64,000 bases of DNA from Candidatus Bathyarchaeota archaeon (lineage in GTDB: Archaea > Thermoproteota > Bathyarchaeia > Bathyarchaeales > Bathycorpusculaceae). The position numbers were made by a program, and so were the translations under genes. The number at the start of each line of letters is the position of its first letter. Positions within the stretch are counted from its first letter, which is position 1. Below are positions 34,455 to 42,757 of this stretch, one piece after another. The notes under the pieces were generated by a model that saw only the letters and a program-made list of their open reading frames with translations, did not search any database and had not been told where the DNA came from. The stretch lies in the NCBI GenBank assembly GCA_003151735.1, contig PLYI01000089.1:20024-84023 (forward strand), given 5' to 3'.

Positions 34455-34484
34455 GTTTCACCCAAACGTTTCACATATGTTTCA
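34455..34484. promoter_or_regulatory. Triple GTTTCA direct repeat in a divergent promoter region
   Basis: GTTTCA occurs at 34455-34460, 34468-34473 and 34479-34484, spaced 13 and 11 bp, about one helical turn each. The array lies between the divergent regulator and secreted-peptide genes. Likely binding site of the membrane-bound winged-helix protein. Confidence 0.45.
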
Positions 34485-34538
34485 GCCAACTCTCAAACCA
34501 CCCCGAGCCCATATGGTATGTTGAGGTGAAAAAACAAA

Positions 34539-34793
34539 ATGACTAAAACTAAAATCATTCTCGTCACTTTGGCAATGTCCCTGGTACTCATGGCGGCAGT
34601 CGGAGTAACCTACGCCCAATACGTTAACACCCAAAACCAAACCAGCGCCTACAGCCAAACATCACAAGGCTACGTGGTCAACTACGGATACTTGCCACCT
34701 AACAGTGGCAGTGGCTATTCCCAAGTTCCACAGCAAGGCGGCCATTCCAACCGAATGGGCATGGGAATGGGCATGATGGGACGCGGCTGGTAA
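34539..34793 (+). CDS. Small secreted Met/Gly-rich protein
   Basis: An 84-residue precursor with a clear signal peptide (about residues 1-26, ending TYAQ). The mature part of about 58 residues is rich in Gln, Ser, Gly and Tyr and ends RMGMGMGMMGRGW. No family is recognised. The Met-Gly tail resembles the MGGMMGQ loop of the divergently encoded membrane regulator, hinting that both bind the same ligand, perhaps a soft metal. GAGGTG (34523-34528) is a good Shine-Dalgarno about ten bases before ATG. Confidence 0.6.
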   Translation: MTKTKIILVTLAMSLVLMAAVGVTYAQYVNTQNQTSAYSQTSQGYVVNYGYLPPNSGSGYSQVPQQGGHSNRMGMGMGMMGRGW

Positions 34794-34838
34794 ACCCAGC
34801 AGCCCAACATTTTTTTGCCCTTATCAGTTTTTAGTTTT

Positions 34839-36467
34839 TTATTCAGTTGGTGATGGCTTGTAGCGGGAGAGTACGCCCTTTTTAATTTTGGGTTCTCTTG
34901 GTTTCCACGCGGCTAATCTTGCTTTGAGTTCTTTGTCGGATAATTCCACACTTAGATTGCGGTTGGGGATGTCGATGGTTATTGTGTCTCCGTTTTTGAG
35001 AACTGCGATTGGGCCGCCGTCGAAGGCTTCTGGAGCAACGTGTCCGATGCTTCCTCCGCGTGTGGCGCCTGAGAAGCGTCCGTCCGTTATTAAAGCAACG
35101 CTTTCACTAAGACCCATACCAGCGATGATTGCTGTGGGAAACAACATTTCAGGCATTCCAGGTCCACCTCTTGGTCCTTCATAGCGAATGACGACAACGT
35201 CGCCTTCTTTGATTTGGTTGCCGCGGATGGCTGTGAGTGCTTCTTTTTCTGAATCGTAGACTTTTGCTGGACCTGTGTGCTTTTGCATTTTTGGTGAGAC
35301 GCCTGCGGTTTTTATGACTGAGCCTTTAGGTGCGAGGTTGCCTGTTAAGATGGCAATGCCGCCTTCTATGTGAACAGGATCGGTTAACGGTCGGATAACA
35401 TTGCGGTCGAGGACTTGTGCGTTTTTGATGTTCTCGCCCACGGTTCTACCCGACACCGTTGGCAATTTTAGGTTGAGCAGACTTTTGAGTTCGTTCATGA
35501 CTGCGGGAACTCCGCCTGCTGCATCCAAATCCTCAAGGGCATAAGACCCGCTTGGAATCATGCTGCATAAGTGGGGAACTTCTCTGCCTATTTCATCGAA
35601 GGTTGATAATGGTAAGGTTAAGCCTGCTTCTTTGGCAATGGCTGGCAAATGTAGTGTGGTGTTGGTTGAGCCGCCGAGCGCCATGTCAACCGCGATGGCG
35701 TTGATGAAGGCTTCTTTGGTGAGAATTTGCGAGGGCTTAAGGTCATCGTGGATTAGTTTGACAATTTGTTTGCCTGTGCCTCTGGCTAAGCGAAGTTTGA
35801 ATGCGCTGTTCGCAAGTGAGGTTCCGCAGTAAGGCAAAGACATCCCTAACGCTTCAGTTAAGCACGCCATGGTGTTGGCGGTAAACATGCCGCTGCAACT
35901 GCCGCATCCTGGACACGCGTTTTCTTCCATCTCGCAAAGTTCGCCTTCCGTCATTTTTCCAGCAGCCACTTGTCCGAGTGCTTCAGGCATTGAGGAGTAA
36001 CTTATTTTTTTGCCACGGTGGCGTCCTGCCGCCATGGGTCCGCCCGTAACCATTATGGAGGGAATGTTGACGCGTGCGGCTGCCATAAGCATGCCCGGCG
36101 TGACTTTGTCACAGTTAGAAATCATAACAAGCCCATCAAGGCTGTGTGCCTGCAGCATAATCTCAACCGAGTCAGCAATTATTTCGCGTGAGGGCAAGGA
36201 GTAGCGCATGCCGTCGTGCCCCATGGCGATGCCATCGCAAACCGCGATGGTTTCAAATTCAAACGGTGTGCCGCCTGCAGACAGAACGCCTTCTTTCACG
36301 GCTTCTCCTATAACTCGGAGGTGAATGTGTCCGGGAACGATGTTTGTGTAGCTGTTAGCTATGCCGATAAGCGGCTTTGCAATGTCATCGTCTTCTAAAC
36401 CCAGTGATTTTAGGAGGGCGCGGTGAGGCGCTTTTTCTGTTCCTTTCTTAATTTGGTCGCTTCGCAT
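34839..36467 (-). CDS. ilvD: Dihydroxy-acid dehydratase
   Basis: A 542-residue IlvD/Edd-family Fe-S dehydratase converting dihydroxy acids to the 2-keto acids of valine, leucine and isoleucine. ISNCDKVTPGMLMAA and CPGCGSCSGMFTANTM hold cluster Cys. The start is set at MRSDQIKKGTEKAPHRALL, the standard N-terminus, at 36467; an in-frame TTG at 36539 would add 24 residues. It is separate from the ilvB-leu operon. Ketol-acid reductoisomerase (ilvC) is not in the window. Confidence 0.93.
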   Translation of the reverse strand: MRSDQIKKGTEKAPHRALLKSLGLEDDDIAKPLIGIANSYTNIVPGHIHLRVIGEAVKEGVLSAGGTPFEFETIAVCDGIAMGHDGMRYSLPSREIIADSVEIMLQAHSLDGLVMISNCDKVTPGMLMAAARVNIPSIMVTGGPMAAGRHRGKKISYSSMPEALGQVAAGKMTEGELCEMEENACPGCGSCSGMFTANTMACLTEALGMSLPYCGTSLANSAFKLRLARGTGKQIVKLIHDDLKPSQILTKEAFINAIAVDMALGGSTNTTLHLPAIAKEAGLTLPLSTFDEIGREVPHLCSMIPSGSYALEDLDAAGGVPAVMNELKSLLNLKLPTVSGRTVGENIKNAQVLDRNVIRPLTDPVHIEGGIAILTGNLAPKGSVIKTAGVSPKMQKHTGPAKVYDSEKEALTAIRGNQIKEGDVVVIRYEGPRGGPGMPEMLFPTAIIAGMGLSESVALITDGRFSGATRGGSIGHVAPEAFDGGPIAVLKNGDTITIDIPNRNLSVELSDKELKARLAAWKPREPKIKKGVLSRYKPSPTE

Positions 36468-36725
36468 AATCAAATACCTCAATGAACACAAAGACACAAT
36501 TGCGGGTGTTGCTGTTAAATTTTTTGCGGCTACAACCAAAAGCTGTGAAGTCAGCGGCGTTTTTTTCTGTTAAGCACTGATTTTCAACATGCTAATGAGC
36601 GCTGAAAACGCCAATAGCTACCCACCCCCTTAGGAAAATACCCCCTCTATCGTTTCTACATAGAACTGCTATTAGGATCCCGAGAAGTGTGCACAATTCG
36701 GTTTTGTATTCTTTTTGCTGTTTAA

Positions 36726-36986
36726 CTTTTCTGGTATAAGGGTAGAAAAACAGTTATCGAGTTAGAAAAGGTGAACGATGCAATTCTAAACGCCTTGAAC
36801 AAGCTGTCACTTAAGAACCTGACCAGCGAGGGCAACAAGATAATGTTTAATGTTTTAGACCCGAACAATGAGAATTGGACCGCTGTAGAGGCTATAGTGC
36901 TAGCTGGCGGTCATTTTAATAGCGTTAATGTGGTGGGTTCAACATTGGAAGATGTTTATTTGAAGCTTGTGAGGGAGTCTGCATGA
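36726..36986 (+). pseudogene. C-terminal remnant of an ABC transporter ATPase
   Basis: The open frame runs from after an in-frame TAA (36723-36725) to the stop; a GTG at 36771 would give 71 residues. The sequence (KTVIELEKVNDAILNAL, then AIVLAGGHFNSVNVV, GSTLEDVYLKLVRESA) matches only the C-terminal tail that follows the nucleotide-binding domain in ABC ATPases; Walker A, signature and Walker B are absent. It overlaps an intact permease by 4 bp, so it is what is left of the partner ATPase after a 5' deletion. Confidence 0.6.
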
Positions 36987-37720
36987 GATTATCTAAAGCA
37001 TGGCTTATAGCTGCCAGAGACTTCAAGGTATTCAGGCACCAAAAAAACGTTTGGTATTCAATCATCGTCTTCCCCGTTATCATCTCAGTTATTTTTCTCT
37101 TGGTGTTGGAGTATGCTGGAAGTCGGTCGCGTGGACTTACAGCCGCCCAGCTTCCAACATTAATCAACTCGTTTTCCTTCTTTTTGGTAATAGGCGCAGC
37201 GTTTGTTCCCTTAGGAATTGCCTCTTACAGTATCGTTGGGGAGAAAGTGGAGAAGAGTCTGGAACCGCTTCTGGCTACTCCATTAACGGATGGGGAGATT
37301 TTGCTGGGAAAAACCGTTTCAGCAGTTTTGCCAACGTTGGTTGCTATGTACGCGGGTGCAGCGGTTTTCATGACGGGCATTGATGCAGTGACTTTTCAGA
37401 AGTTAGGTTACTATTATTTTCCAAATTGGACCATCGGTGTTTTACTTTTGGTTCTAGTTCCTATCGCTGTTGTTATGAGTGTTTTGTTTAGCGTCATCGT
37501 CTCATCAAGAGTTAACGATGTGCGTAGCGCCAGCAGCTTTGGGATTTTGATGTTCTTTCCCTTTTTAGCCATTTACCTTGCCAGTGAAATAGGCATAATA
37601 AGCCTTGACATAAACAGCCTGCTTATAATCTCAGGGGTTCTCTTGGCGGTTGATGTTGCCTTGTTCTTTGTCAGTACAGCAACTTTTCGCAGGGAGGAAA
37701 TATTGACAAAATGGAAATAG
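36983..37720 (+). CDS. ABC transporter permease, orphaned
   Basis: A 245-residue permease with about six transmembrane segments. EKSLEPLLATPLTDGEILLGK is the coupling-helix region typical of ABC-2/NatB-like permeases, and the last hydrophobic pair ends near residue 232. Its ATPase gene directly upstream is reduced to a tail fragment, so it is either inactive or uses another ATPase, such as the one at 2544-3512. Coding sequence itself looks intact. Confidence 0.75.
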   Translation: MRLSKAWLIAARDFKVFRHQKNVWYSIIVFPVIISVIFLLVLEYAGSRSRGLTAAQLPTLINSFSFFLVIGAAFVPLGIASYSIVGEKVEKSLEPLLATPLTDGEILLGKTVSAVLPTLVAMYAGAAVFMTGIDAVTFQKLGYYYFPNWTIGVLLLVLVPIAVVMSVLFSVIVSSRVNDVRSASSFGILMFFPFLAIYLASEIGIISLDINSLLIISGVLLAVDVALFFVSTATFRREEILTKWK

Positions 37721-37763
37721 TGGAACCTGAAGCTTGAGGTTGAATAGAGACGGAGGTGGACAT

Positions 37764-37952
37764 ATGGATAATATGAAAATAAGACTCATCTTAATGGGCT
37801 GTGTACTTACTGTGCTAGGCATCATCCTGCTTGTCGCAAGGAGTTATTCAGTAGCTTTCGTTGGAATAATCGCAGTAGTAATAGTGTTAGCTTCGGTTGG
37901 GGTTGTTTGGAAGCCGCGAAAGAAAGCAGATGTCTCAAGTTGGGAAGTTTAA
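37764..37952 (+). CDS. Small two-helix membrane protein
   Basis: A 62-residue protein with two hydrophobic segments (about 6-26 and 31-50) and a basic C-terminus. The ATG at 37764 (MDNMKIRLIL) has a strong GGAGGTGG just upstream and is preferred to an earlier start at 37734. It follows the orphan permease by 43 bp and may share its transcript. No family recognised. Confidence 0.55.
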   Translation: MDNMKIRLILMGCVLTVLGIILLVARSYSVAFVGIIAVVIVLASVGVVWKPRKKADVSSWEV

Positions 37953-37980
37953 AAGTCAAGCTGCAAAAAGAAAGCCAGCA

Positions 37981-38043
37981 ATGAATCGTGCCACCATAAT
38001 TCTTATATTTGTGCTTGCCCCCTTGAAAATGAATGTGATTTAA
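37981..38043 (+). CDS. Putative branched-chain leader peptide before the second leuA homologue
   Basis: A 20-codon ORF beginning MNRATIIL and ending KMNVI. Four Ile, three Leu and two Val make 9 of 20 residues branched-chain. Its TAA (38041-38043) is directly followed by ATG at 38044, the likely start of the isopropylmalate/citramalate synthase gene, so translation would be coupled. A TATA-like TTTAAAAG near 37950 would give an almost leaderless start. Expression and regulatory role are inferred. Confidence 0.5.
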   Translation: MNRATIILIFVLAPLKMNVI

Positions 38044-39571
38044 ATGGGGTATTGCTTTATCCAACCATTTCCCTAAACAAATAAGATTTTTAGACACCAC
38101 CCTGCGTGATGGTGAACAGACTCCTGGAGTATCGCTTGTTCCTGAAAATAAACTGCGGATTGCTCAGCGCTTAGACGAGCTCGGCGTGGATGTTATTGAA
38201 GCTGGGTTTGCTGCGGTTTCTGAGGGCGAAATGGAATCTGTCAGCCTCATCGCTAAGCAGGGTTTGAAGGCGCAGATTTTCAGTGCTGCAAGAGGAACAA
38301 AAAACGACGTGGATGTCGTACTGAAGAGCGGTGCTTCCGGAGTCGCTATGATTGTTCCAACTTCTGATTTGCACATTGAGGTTAAACTGCATAAGACACG
38401 CGAGCAAATCCTAAAAACCACCCAAGATCTCGTTGGATACGCTAAAGACCACGGTTTGACTGTGGAGTTATTAGCTGAAGACGCAACCCGCTCAGACTTC
38501 AATTATCTGTGCAAAGTTTTCCAGACCGCGGTTGATGCTGGCGTTGACAGAGTGGTTCCATGTGACACTGTGGGAATCTTGACTCCTGAGCGAGCAGCAG
38601 AGTTCTTTTCAAACCTGCAAAAAAAGGTTAAAGTTCCTATGGGCGTTCACTGCCACAACGATTTCGGCATGGCAGTTGCCAACTCACTTGCCGCGTTGGG
38701 TACAGGAGTTGGTGAGGTGCATGCAACCATAAATGGTTTGGGTGAACGTGCAGGGAACGCTTCGTTGGAGGAAGTTGTGGTTACGTTAAAATCGCTCTAC
38801 AACATTGAGTTAAAAATTAAAACTGAGTTGCTCTACAGCACTTCAGTTTTGGTTTCGCGCTTAACCGGTATACCTGTGCAGCCTAACAAAGCAATCGTTG
38901 GCGAAAACGCTTTCACCCACGAATCAGGCATACACACACAAGGCTTGCTATCTAACCCGCTAACTTACGAGCCGTTTGCCCCAGAACTGGTCGGCGCCAC
39001 ACGACGCCTCTCACCTGGAAAACACTCAGGCTCCCACGCCATCCGAGCAACCCTGGAGAACCTGGGTCTTAAGCCATCTGAGGAACAGTTCAAAGAGGTT
39101 TTCAAACGCATAAAAGAACTTGGTGACAAAGGCAAAACTGTTATGGATGCGGATGTGTTGGCGATCGCTGAAGCCGCTATGGGTTTGGGCGGAGTTAAAC
39201 CCATTCAGCTTGAGGAAATGACGTATGTTGGCGGCGACAAAGTTACGTCAACAGCTTCTGTGCGTCTGAAACTAAACGGTAAAAGTGTTTGGGGCTCAGC
39301 GCTGGGCGTTGGACCCGTGGATGCAACTATAAACGCTGTTAAAGATGCTATTGCAGAAACCGAACCTATAACGCTGGAACAGTATAACGTTAAAGCTATC
39401 ACGGGCGGAACAGACGCAGTGGTGGAAGTTATGGTGCATATGCGTAAGGGCAACCGAACCGTTACAGCTATGGGTGTCCGCGAAGACATCGTTAAAGCTA
39501 GCATAGAAGCTGTCCTTAGCGCCATGAACGTGTTAACTACCGACTACAACAACAAAACCCAACAGCAATAG
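38044..39571 (+). CDS. Second isopropylmalate/citramalate synthase homologue (start frameshifted)
   Basis: Paralogue of the 15.8-kb leuA, with HCHNDFGMA, NGLGERAGNASLEEV and a C-terminal LeuA regulatory domain. The first GTG in frame (38186, 461 aa) would omit the essential DTTLRDGEQTPG, but the frame is open upstream from 38039 and does encode it (38093-38128), with no ATG, GTG or TTG. Removing one G from GGGG (38046-38049) joins ATG 38044 to this frame and gives 508 residues, against 507 in the paralogue. Likely an indel error or a recent frameshift. Product may be leucine- or isoleucine-specific. Confidence 0.8.
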
Positions 39572-39624
39572 TGCTTCCAAATATTTCCTCCTCAATAAAT
39601 AATTAAAAATTATTTTCCCCTTAT

Positions 39625-39638
39625 TCTTTTTTTTTAAT
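39625..39638 (+). terminator. Oligo-T terminator candidate
   Basis: A run of nine T (39627-39635) about 55 bp after the stop of the second leuA-type gene, in AT-rich sequence. Oligo-U alone can end archaeal transcripts. Confidence 0.4.
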
Positions 39639-39805
39639 TAGCTCAGGTTAAAATAAAAAATTAGTGCTCAGAATAACAGGTTGGTTGTGGTAGTAGCGCG
39701 ACTACTGCAAACCCTTTTACAGTAAAACTCGTTGATTTTTGTAGTGATTTGCCACTAACAGGCGGGTCCATTTTTGCCGAAAAACACAATAAACGGGGTT
39801 TTTGT

Positions 39806-40153
39806 ATGGGTTTAGTTGAAGGAATCGAGATGAAAACCGAGCGCATACCTAAACGACGCCTTACTGCGGCATGGAAAACCTTAAGCAACGAGCCAATGCC
39901 AAAAGTTACAGCGCTCAGGGTAAGCGACGATGATTTCAACCACGTTCTGCATCACCGCCACTGCGTAGAGGATGATTTTCGAGAGCTCGAGGAGTGGGGC
40001 AGGGTTCTTTCAACTAAGGGTACAGATGCCTGCGTGTTCAATGGCGAGGAGGGGGACGCTGATTACATTATCTTGGTTAGAGAAAATCCGTACCATAGTC
40101 TGGATGAAATCATCGTTCATGAACTGTCGCATATTGCCCGAGGAGACCTCTAA
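39806..40153 (+). CDS. Small HExxH metalloprotease-like protein
   Basis: About 115 residues from the ATG at 39806 (MGLVEGIEM); a TTG at 39749 and an ATG at 39830 are alternatives. The protein ends DEIIVHELSHIARGDL, so a HELSH zinc motif with a following Gly-Asp sits only a few residues from the C-terminus, and no third ligand can lie far downstream. This resembles a minimal zincin or an inactive relative. It is convergent with the LLM oxidoreductase gene, stop codons abutting. Family not recognised with confidence. Confidence 0.55.
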   Translation: MGLVEGIEMKTERIPKRRLTAAWKTLSNEPMPKVTALRVSDDDFNHVLHHRHCVEDDFRELEEWGRVLSTKGTDACVFNGEEGDADYIILVRENPYHSLDEIIVHELSHIARGDL

Positions 40154-41104
40154 CTACATTTTATCAGCGACGGCTTTTGCAAATAATCTTAACCCATTCG
40201 TGCTTGGTAAGTCGACGAAAGATAGCATAAAATAAGTTACTCCCAAATCCACGTAAACCTGCAACTGTTCAAAGCATTCGTCGGGAGTGCCAGATAAATT
40301 ACCTCTCCTATATTCCTCCAGAGGCAAACTTGTGGGTTTCCGCGTGGAAATCATTTCATTTAATTCTCTCTGACCCTTAGCAATCAAAACTTGACCTCCA
40401 GGCCAACACGACCGTTCAATCTCACCAAAATCTCTGCCAACGATTTTGCACTGTTCCTTTAAAATCTCGAGTTTACGCTTATACTCATCAATAGAGGATA
40501 GAGAACCCCAATCAAATCTGTCAGCGTATTTCGCGGTAACTTTCAGCATTTTTTCGCCGCTTCCTCCAACAGTTGTAGGTGGATGCGGCTTTTGCAGGGG
40601 TTTTGGTTCACAGACGGCGTCTTTTAGCGTGTAGTGTTTTCCTTGGAAGGTTGCCTTCTCTTGTGTCCATAATCGTGTCATCACTTCCAAGGCTTCGCCT
40701 ACACCCTCGACTCGAACGTTTGCTTTTGGAAAGCCAAATCCATAAGCTAAATGTTCAGCTTCTTGGCAGCCTGCTCCGATGCCGAACTCTAACCTGCCAT
40801 TTGAGATAACATCGAGTGTGGCGGCGGTTTTGGCGAGTAACGCTGGGTTTCTGTGTTGGTTGCAGGAAACCATTGTTCCTAACCTTATCTTGTTGGTTAA
40901 TGAAGACAGCGCGGAAAGGGTCGTCCACGGCTCAAGGATTGGCCAGTTATTGTACATTAAATGGTCATCCAGCCAAACTGCGTCGTAGCCTAATTTTTCA
41001 CATTCTAAAACAATAGTTTTGAGTTGGTCGTAGTATTGGTTGTTTGGAGCTTTGGCTTGGAAAGCGTAGAACGGAAGGAACACCCCAAATTTGTTTTTGC
41101 CCAA
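40154..41104 (-). CDS. LLM-class (luciferase-like) F420/flavin oxidoreductase
   Basis: About 316 residues of the bacterial luciferase-like TIM barrel family; archaeal members usually use F420. GYDAVWLDDHLM, GTMVSCNQHRNPALLAKTAATLD, GRLEFGIGAGCQEAEH and VGGSGEKMLKVTAKYAD are family hallmarks. I set the start at TTG 41104, which has GGAG seven bases upstream and gives KFGVFLPF near the N-terminus; an upstream TTG at 41140 lacks a ribosome site. Substrate unknown. The MFS gene upstream on the same strand is 18 bp from the earlier start. Confidence 0.85.
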   Translation of the reverse strand: MGKNKFGVFLPFYAFQAKAPNNQYYDQLKTIVLECEKLGYDAVWLDDHLMYNNWPILEPWTTLSALSSLTNKIRLGTMVSCNQHRNPALLAKTAATLDVISNGRLEFGIGAGCQEAEHLAYGFGFPKANVRVEGVGEALEVMTRLWTQEKATFQGKHYTLKDAVCEPKPLQKPHPPTTVGGSGEKMLKVTAKYADRFDWGSLSSIDEYKRKLEILKEQCKIVGRDFGEIERSCWPGGQVLIAKGQRELNEMISTRKPTSLPLEEYRRGNLSGTPDECFEQLQVYVDLGVTYFMLSFVDLPSTNGLRLFAKAVADKM

Positions 41105-41157
41105 ACGACTTCTCCGACCGAGAGCCAGAATTATGTACAATTAGACGGTTAGCGCTA

Positions 41158-42627
41158 TTAGGCTTTAGGTTTGCCCTCTGTTTGTTTGCGGGTATCTCTT
41201 CCCCTGCTAAACGACAAAATGCCCGCAATTGCAAGGATAATTATCGATGCATAAAACGCATTATGTATCCCAAACAAGAAATCTTGACTAACCCCGCCAG
41301 TCAAGTTAGTTGTTCCAATAAACACTTCAAATGCTATCTGCCGCGGAATTGAGGCTGCCGCAACTGAAATTGCCAACACGTAACTTCCAACCAATCCAAT
41401 ATTCTGCACAGTTCTAAGCAGACCCGAGATGCTGCCAAAAGAACCTGTTCGCGCGTTTGCCATGACTGCGCTGTTGTTGGCTGGGAAAAACATTGAAGTT
41501 CCCAGGCCTGAGATGGCTGAAGCGATAAGAACGATGTAGAGAGGCGAAGTTGTACTCATTGTCAGGTAAACTGTTATAGCTAGGGCTAAAAAGAATACGC
41601 CGATGGTGGCGATTTCTCTTGAACCATACTTGTCGGAAAGCCTGCCCATGATTGGCCCAAGAAAGCTACCAGCTACGTATCCGGGCACCAAAAGCAGTGA
41701 AGCATCGAGGGGGGATAACCCCCTTATGCCTTGCAAGTACATGATCACCAAGAAAACCACGGAAAAGTAGCCGACGCTAAGGAAGAACGCTGAAAAGATT
41801 GCGTTCCGCAGAACTCTGATCTTGAAAGCTTCAAAATCGATCATTGAGTTTTTCAGTCGCCTATCATACAATATAAAGACAGGCAACAACGCTGCCCCAA
41901 TCACTGCTAAAACAACGCTTAACACGCTGATTCCTTGTGAAGCAAAATTCACCAGCCCCAGAGACAGCAGAACAAGCGCTGCGGCAAGTAAACCCGCTCC
42001 TGCAAGATCCAGTTTGGCAGGTATCCGCTCAGCATCCTTTAGGTACTTTAAACCCGCTATTACCGCGATTATGCCGATTGGGATGTTTATGAAAAAGATG
42101 TATTGCCAACTGGTGAAAGTGGTGATTACTCCACCTAAAACGATGCCGAGCATTGCTCCGCTTGTAAAGCCGAGAGAATTGTATCCGTAAGCTTTTCCCC
42201 GTTTTTCTCTGGGAAAATAGTCTGCTATGATAGCTCCGCTGGTGGCTTGCATGATGGCTCCCCCCACTGCTTGCACTCCTCTGAACGCTATTAGCGGGTA
42301 GATGTGGGGTGAAAAACCGCACAGCGCTGAGCCGACGGTGAAGATTACGAAGCCTAAATTGAATATTCTGCTGCGTCCATAAATGTCGCCGATTCGCCCC
42401 ATTTGGGTAGTTGCAACCGCAAGAATCAACAAGTAAGCAAGGATTATCCACAGCGACGTAGCCAAATCCGAGTGGAGGCTGTCGTTTATTACTGGAAAAG
42501 CCAACAAAACGATGGTGCTGTCAAGCGCACCCATCATGGTTCCAAGCATAACTATTGCTAATACTATGTTACTGTGCCTGCTGGAAGTGGAGGCTGGTTT
42601 GCTGGGTGCTTGCGGTTGAGCCATCAA
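41158..42627 (-). CDS. MFS transporter, DHA2-like 14-helix family
   Basis: A 489-residue major facilitator with about 14 transmembrane segments. GTMMGALDSTIVLLAFPVI at the N-terminus is the DHA2 motif (drug:H+ antiporters), and GRIGDIYGRSRIFNLG is the loop 2-3 motif A. Probably exports a hydrophobic or cationic compound; substrate unknown. It is followed on the same strand by the LLM oxidoreductase, which may modify or detoxify a related compound. Confidence 0.88.
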   Translation of the reverse strand: MMAQPQAPSKPASTSSRHSNIVLAIVMLGTMMGALDSTIVLLAFPVINDSLHSDLATSLWIILAYLLILAVATTQMGRIGDIYGRSRIFNLGFVIFTVGSALCGFSPHIYPLIAFRGVQAVGGAIMQATSGAIIADYFPREKRGKAYGYNSLGFTSGAMLGIVLGGVITTFTSWQYIFFINIPIGIIAVIAGLKYLKDAERIPAKLDLAGAGLLAAALVLLSLGLVNFASQGISVLSVVLAVIGAALLPVFILYDRRLKNSMIDFEAFKIRVLRNAIFSAFFLSVGYFSVVFLVIMYLQGIRGLSPLDASLLLVPGYVAGSFLGPIMGRLSDKYGSREIATIGVFFLALAITVYLTMSTTSPLYIVLIASAISGLGTSMFFPANNSAVMANARTGSFGSISGLLRTVQNIGLVGSYVLAISVAAASIPRQIAFEVFIGTTNLTGGVSQDFLFGIHNAFYASIIILAIAGILSFSRGRDTRKQTEGKPKA

Positions 42628-42757
42628 ATTCCTCAGAACGCGCTTAAAAAAATAGAAGCGTACTCCAATATAAGGAAAATCTGCTCAAAACGTAAGATAA
42701 GTAATTATAATTCTTAAACCCTATTTTTAAAACAAACCCAACCTAGCCGTGGTTACG

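Noticed and set aside
37822..38100. Minus-strand 92-codon ORF covering the leuA-type leader
   Set aside because: Antisense to the leader ORF and the conserved leuA-type N-terminus; no ribosome site or homology.
39690..39706. AGTAG-CGCGA-CTACT inverted repeat as an operator
   Set aside because: Only five pairs in an AT-rich gap and no associated regulator; not distinguishable from chance.
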